Shown: positions 58,621 through 64,000 of the stretch, one piece after another
How the letters are laid out: each line of letters opens with the position of its first letter
Numbering within the stretch: the first letter of the stretch is position 1
Assembly: GCA_947095535.1 (NCBI GenBank)
Contig: OX352774.1
Coordinates: forward strand, 69,936,416 to 70,000,415
Length of the DNA: 64,000 bases
Direction of reading: 5' to 3'
Source of the DNA: Poecilobothrus nobilitatus
Taxonomy: Eukaryota; Arthropoda; Insecta; Diptera; Dolichopodidae
Notes under the pieces: model-generated
What the model was told of the DNA's origin: nothing
Seen by the model: only the letters and a program-made list of their open reading frames with translations
Databases searched by the model: none
Program-made: the position numbers and the translations under genes

Positions 58621-59259
58621 CTTTTTGTGGAATGTGTTTCTACTTTTTATAAGGGTGGAGGTTGAGAAACTTTATTAAGTAAGTTAAATGAATTTTTTCA
58701 ACGGAAATTACTATTGAAATTGGATGATGACGACGAGGAACAAAACGAAGAAAACTGTTAATTTATTTTGGTTTGCATACAAAAAAATTGAAAAAAAGAA
58801 AGAAAAACGTTGCAAATTAATGTGTAGCGTGTACATAGTGCAATACAAAAACTTATAATTTTTTTTTATTTACTATTATTTAATATTTTTTGTTAATATT
58901 TTTTGTTTAATTTTCTTCAAGTTTTTCATTTATTGTTAAAATATTTACAAAATCATAAAACTTTTGTATAAATTATTTTCATTTTGTTCATATTTTCCAT
59001 CTTTAGGTAGGAAAAATTTAACAAAATAAAATTTTTCATTGTTATTGTTGATTTTTTAGTGTAATTAAGGTAGAATATGATAAAAAGTGTGAAATGTGAT
59101 GATGAAAATTAAATTGATGTTTGTTTAAAAATAGTTTTGAAGTGTACGTGCTAAAACAAATTCGTAAATATGGTCGTTGTCATAAGTTAACCTCTTACAG
59201 GAAATTAATTATTAATCTTATAAACTCTATTTCAATTTGGTCTTTGCAGTCTAACAGAA

Positions 59260-59640
59260 ACACTTACCCTGCTTTATAAATACGTTATAAGAGTAAGTAC
59301 TTGTTCTGACGAGATAAAAATTTTGATGCCTCAAAACATTCTAAAGAGAAACAGGGGAAGCTTCGATTGCCCATCCCTTTGTAGTTCAAATTCCTAGATG
59401 CCATAATTCAGCTTACGAAAATTCGGTTCTGTTGCTAATATCGCGACCATCTCGCAACTCGATCTTTTGCTTAGAATTGGTAAAGATACATATATGGAAC
59501 AGATGACAATAAGAAAATAGACGTAGAAATTTACGTCTCATAATCTTGCACAATAGCACAGCTATTGTTGAGTATTCAACGGCTTAGTAAAATTAATGAT
59601 TCTCGAAACTGAAACTTTGCCGAATATGAATAATAAATTA
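59260..59640 (+). repeat. Family C dispersed repeat, copy 3, with longer upstream part
   Basis: 59543-59640 parallels the other family C copies (aatcttgcacaatagcacag ... cggcttagtaaaattaatga ... tttgccgaatatgaataata). The less AT-rich 59260-59540 may belong to the same, longer element, but no second copy is here to prove it. Confidence 0.4.
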
Positions 59641-62600
59641 TTATAATAATAAACATGTAAAATATTCAAAGATTCAAGGTAAATTTTATTCACAATATAT
59701 CTATCAATTTGAAAATATTTATAATATAATATCAATTTCTTAATATTTACTTTCCTTGACCTTTCTTTACTTTCCTTTCCTTGGAAAGTAAGACAAATAT
59801 ATTAGAACTAAAGCGAATAAAACCTTAAGTTTGGTTATAAAAAAAAGAAAAAGGAATACACTCTTATAGAAGAGTCGTGCTTTTTCTACTCCTTTCTCAT
59901 ACTTCCAATATTCCATACTTTTCCTCATAAAAACAAAAAAAAAATTTATAAAGAGTTTAGTTAGAGAAAAAGGATTTTGTGGAAGAGGCCAAAATTTTAT
60001 CCTGATCACAAAGTTAATGATAATAGTGATAATCATTAAGATTAAAGTGGTAGATAATTTTTTTTTTTTTAATACTGAAGATGCATTAAGGATCAAAAAT
60101 ATAGATGAAAACTTTACAAAAGCGAAAGATTGCCTAAGAAAATGAAATAGAATTGTGTATACAGGACTGCATAACTTATAAAAAATAATAATAAGTTTTT
60201 AAAGTAATTATTTGATAATTGAATTTAATGAAATTTTTAATTAAATCTGATTTATATTCTTTTATTTTTTCTTTATTGTATTGTGGTTGGTTCTATTGTT
60301 TAAAAAATTGTGTACCTTAATTGTGCAATAAAAGAATTCTTTTCAGAATAATAGTTTTATATTTTTTCAACCAATTATAACTTTTTTTTTTGTTATTAAA
60401 TTTAAAATTAAAGCTGGAATTTTTTAAAATGATTCTAGGGTAACATTGTAATTAAAATGAATAATGATTTATATTGTATTTTATTTATATATGTCAAAGT
60501 TTAGAGGTCAACTTAATGAAATTTGTTCAAGATGAATCCTTTCAAACAATCATTACTTTTAAGTGACTAAAAAAAAAAGGATAAAAATTATTAAAAGAAT
60601 TTTTTTGGTTGACTGATTTTTAATATTGAAATTTTACAGATGTGTAATGATTTCATTATTTAGTAAAAAATCTTTAGTCATTCATTTAAAATTTACTAGA
60701 CCGAATATTTAATAATTTGTTTTTTATTTTGGGATACCGTGGGAATATATAATAAAATGTCAAACTGTTGAATATTATATGATTAATATAAGATGCTTAT
60801 TCTTTTGGATATTTGTTTTTCATATACTTTAAGGTCAAGGTCAAAATTGTAAGAAAAATAATTAAAATGATTATAAAATTTATAAAATAGTGTTTAATAT
60901 AAAGAAAAATTTTAAGGTAAGAACAAAAAAGTTTTTATGATGATTCTAAAAAAAGATAATTGAAAAGAAGAGTTTTTTTCCTTAACAAAATAGTAATAAA
61001 TAAAATTTTTACAACCGATTAATGGGTCTGCTACAAAATCCTTTAAGCAAAATTCAAAAATACGACAACGACAAAATTCAAATTTCAAAAATGCAAATTT
61101 TTTATAGGTGATAAATAAGTAAAATAATAATAGGTAATAATTAATATTTTTAATGGTATATATTAACAACAAAACATTCAAAATAATTTCTAAATCCCCA
61201 AATCTCCGCTAAACAAATGATTGAAACCCGGATTTTTTAACCAACTATAAAATCCATACTAATGCTGGGTTTTTGTTTACAAATAGCCAAAGCATTTAAA
61301 AATGTAGGGCTGGTCGTAATTTTAATAAAAGATTATACAAACTTTTTTAATAAAAAAGATAAAAAAATAAAACAATAAAAATCCCATTTTTTCTTTATTT
61401 TGTGAGGGTAGGAGCAAATGTCGAAAGACACCAATGAATTCAACGCGTAGTGTTGCACTTGAACCAATCAAATGCAATCTCCCTTTTAAATCAAACATTA
61501 AATTAGAACTTATGTTACAATATTATGTTTGGTTTCATTTCAGGATTAGGACAATAGGAATAGAGGAATAGGAATAAAGGAAATGGAGAAATATAGGAAA
61601 TTATTGGATGTTAATATTTAATAATTATTTTATTAACAAAACAAAAATTCAAACAAAATGAATAATTAACATCAAGTTTTGTATGTATTTATGTGTTAAG
61701 GATATGTTTTTTTTTTGTTATGTTTATCAAAGTAATGTTTAGATTTTCTCGCATTTGGATTTTGAAAAATTGTGATAGGATATGTTCGACTAAATATCCA
61801 TCTTTTTCTCTAAATATTTTTAATAATCTTGCACTTAGTATTCTGGAACAATTTTCATTTTTAAATCTTTTCCATTAAAATACTTTACTGTGTTCTGAAA
61901 TGGAAATACTTTTAATAATATTCGGAATTGTCGATATTTTTCCTGTTCTTTAAAAATTTTTCCTCAATTGTTTAATTTCTATTTTCATAGCAAAAAGATA
62001 AATATAAAAATAGTTTTAGACATTTTTAGACAATCAGATTTAGACAGACATTTTCATATGTCTAAATACTTTTTTCACTGAGGTATTGAACAATTAGCAT
62101 TTTATAGGGTTGATAACAACAAGGAGTTGATACAATAAAAAATTTCAATTTATAATTCAAATAAAATATGAACTTAAAGAGAAAATTTAAACCTTGACAA
62201 TTTAAAAACAAACTGATATTAATCTGTCCAGTTGTTGTTTAGTTAAAGAATATTTAAATTATAAAATTACACAACAAGGACTGGCATATACCAATTGATA
62301 TAATTTTTTTTTGTCTTTCTTATTAAATTGTCCTAATGTAAACTTTAATCTAAAATCATAAACCAATATGCACTAGTTAAAAAATAAACAAGCAAATAGA
62401 ATTTTTAAAAATTTTTTTTATTTTAAGCAAAAATTTAAATGCATATGGGTATTCTATTTACACTATTAAACTAATCCTATTTAGATCGCTTTATTGAAAT
62501 TTGATTTTTCTTTGCAAAATATGGTTTCTGTATCCTTAAATAAGGAAAAAAACATTAATAAAAAAGATTTTCTAAATTTGATTTAAAAAAAAAAAAAAAT

Positions 62601-63630
62601 AATAATAAGAAGAAGATGAGTATTGAACAAAAAAGAAGAAAAACACTAATATTGTTATAACAATTACTATCAGTTGTACAACCACTAAAACTTCTGTAAA
62701 AATAAGAAAACCGAACAAATGTAAACATATTTAAGATATGATCAATTTTAAGTTTATTTCTTTGTTTTTTCCCTTTTTTTTTTTGTTAACTTCTTAACTT
62801 TTAGTACCAAAATAAAACCTTATATATCGGAAAGAACACCAATTTTCAATATGTAAACATTAGTAAAACTTAAAGCAAACCAAAAATAAAAAAAAAAGAA
62901 ATCACAAACATGGCAAAAAGTCCTTGAATATTCTTAAATCCTTTTCTATTTTTTTTTTTTGGTTTTTTATTTAACAAATTATTTCTATAATATGATAAAA
63001 TCTAATTTAATCTTTGTGTGAACAATGACTCGTAAAACAATGAAAAAGAACAAAAACAACAAAAATAACAACAAGAACAAAAAAATTATTTGAATTAAAC
63101 TTTTGTAACTCTCTTACAAAATCGAATCTATGAATTAAATTTTGTTTTTTTGTTGAGATTCAAAGTTTTTGTGGTTTTAGAATAATATATTTATAATAAT
63201 ATATGTATATTTTATGTATTTAGGTATATGTATATTTAAATCTAAATATTTTATAATCATTTTGTATAATATATGTATTTATTTCTAAATCTGATAAATG
63301 TTATAGAAAAGTTTTTTTTCTCCCTATTTATTCTCAATGAGAATGAAAAAAAGTCGAAAAAAATAGACAAAACATAAAAAAAAGAAACCTTTATTTTATT
63401 TTAATACTTTCTGTTTTACTGGCAGATCTTCTCTTTTTTTGGCTATAAGGTTTCATTTTTTTTAAATGTGGTTTTTCTTTTCAAAAATTTTATATAAAAA
63501 TTTTCTTTAGCTGTATTTTGATAGAAAAAGAAACAAAGAAGTATTTGGTAGAATAATATAAAGTCTACCGTTATCATAAATAACGTTATTTTAATGTTTT
63601 TCACCAAATTTCAATAATATCGATTCTTTT
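59641..63630. other. AT-rich DNA without recognisable gene
   Basis: Homopolymers and low complexity. A family E copy lies at 61190-61310 and a ggaata-rich stretch at 61543-61590 (aggacaataggaatagagga). ATTGTTATAACAAT near 62652 is a 14-bp palindrome. Short frames at 59767-60096, 60912-61181 and 61693-61878 have no family signature. Confidence 0.45.
61190..61310 (-). repeat. Family E repeat, minus copy
   Basis: The reverse complement reads tatagttggttaaaaaatcc, gggtttcaatcatttgttta, gcggagatttgggg. Confidence 0.5.
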
Positions 63631-63639
63631 TAGCACATT

Positions 63640-64000
63640 TCCCAAAAAATTTTGAAAAAATGTACTTATTAGTTTCACTCTGTCCGTCCGTCCCTCCGTC
63701 TGTTTACAAAACTTCTACACCGTTAAAGATAGAGAAAAAAAATTTTAACCATGGGTAGGTCTCATAAAAAAAATAATTTTGTGGAACAACTTTTTCATGT
63801 AGCCCCTCCCATTACGGAGCTACACCCCTCAAACTTATTTTTAGCCTTTTAGAAAAAGCCTTATTTTAAATGAATATATCTTATGTTCTGCTTAAGATTT
63901 TTTTAATCTGAAAACGTCATGCGACAGGTATTTTTTTTAACTTTGTAAATTAACATCAAAATTATACAATTTTTTTAAATTTAGTATTTAAATTTATCGT
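63640..64000 (+). repeat. Dispersed repeat family A, plus copy cut by window end
   Basis: A well-preserved end: ttagtttcactctgtccgtc, cgtccctccgtctgtttaca, then ggtaggtctcataaa, tgtggaacaactttttcatg, tagcccctcccattacggag, ctgaaaacgtcatgcgacag, reaching the aaatttagtatttaaattta segment at the window edge. Confidence 0.75.

Overview
The window is extremely AT-rich eukaryotic DNA with long A/T homopolymers, (TA)n and (ATT)n microsatellites, spliceosomal introns with GT...AG ends, tRNA-derived SINEs and decayed non-LTR retrotransposons. The one recognisable host gene is an insect-type Cys-loop chloride channel, so this is an insect nuclear genome. A fly (Diptera) is my best guess, from the gene family and the Asn homopolymer tracts; the order is not proven by the sequence.

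The gene lies on the minus strand and covers most of the window. Nine exons were assembled by hand with consistent reading phase: 53958-53164, 27154-27066, 26983-26919, 26847-26627, 26535-26453, 25023-24886, 23499-23347, 23231-23017 and 7279-7229. They give 598 codons: an Asn-rich N-terminus with an internal signal-like segment, the ligand-binding domain with two Cys pairs, M1, M2 with a Pro-Ala-Arg anion-selectivity motif, M3, and the start of the M3-M4 loop. I recognise it as the pH-sensitive chloride channel pHCl (pHCl-1 in Drosophila). The rest of the loop, M4 and the 3' UTR were not found and probably lie beyond position 1. The 5' UTR exon and promoter lie upstream of 53958 and were not identified.

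Layout: 1-7228, sequence downstream of the last recognised exon, with a TIR element split by a SINE; 7280-23016, a 15.7-kb intron in the M3-M4 loop; 23017-27154, the compact exon cluster; 27155-53163, a 26-kb intron holding most of the mobile DNA (three reverse-transcriptase fragments on the gene's strand, one C-terminal fragment on the other, several SINEs, and copies of an ~0.8-kb dispersed repeat here called family A); 53164-53958, the N-terminal exon; 53959-64000, upstream DNA with a SINE carrying a 118-bp tandem duplication, a retroelement nested in a family A copy, and no recognisable gene.

All repeat families were defined by eye from copies inside this window, so their borders are approximate. 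No CRISPR array, rRNA or functional tRNA gene was seen; the tRNA-like sequences are SINE heads.
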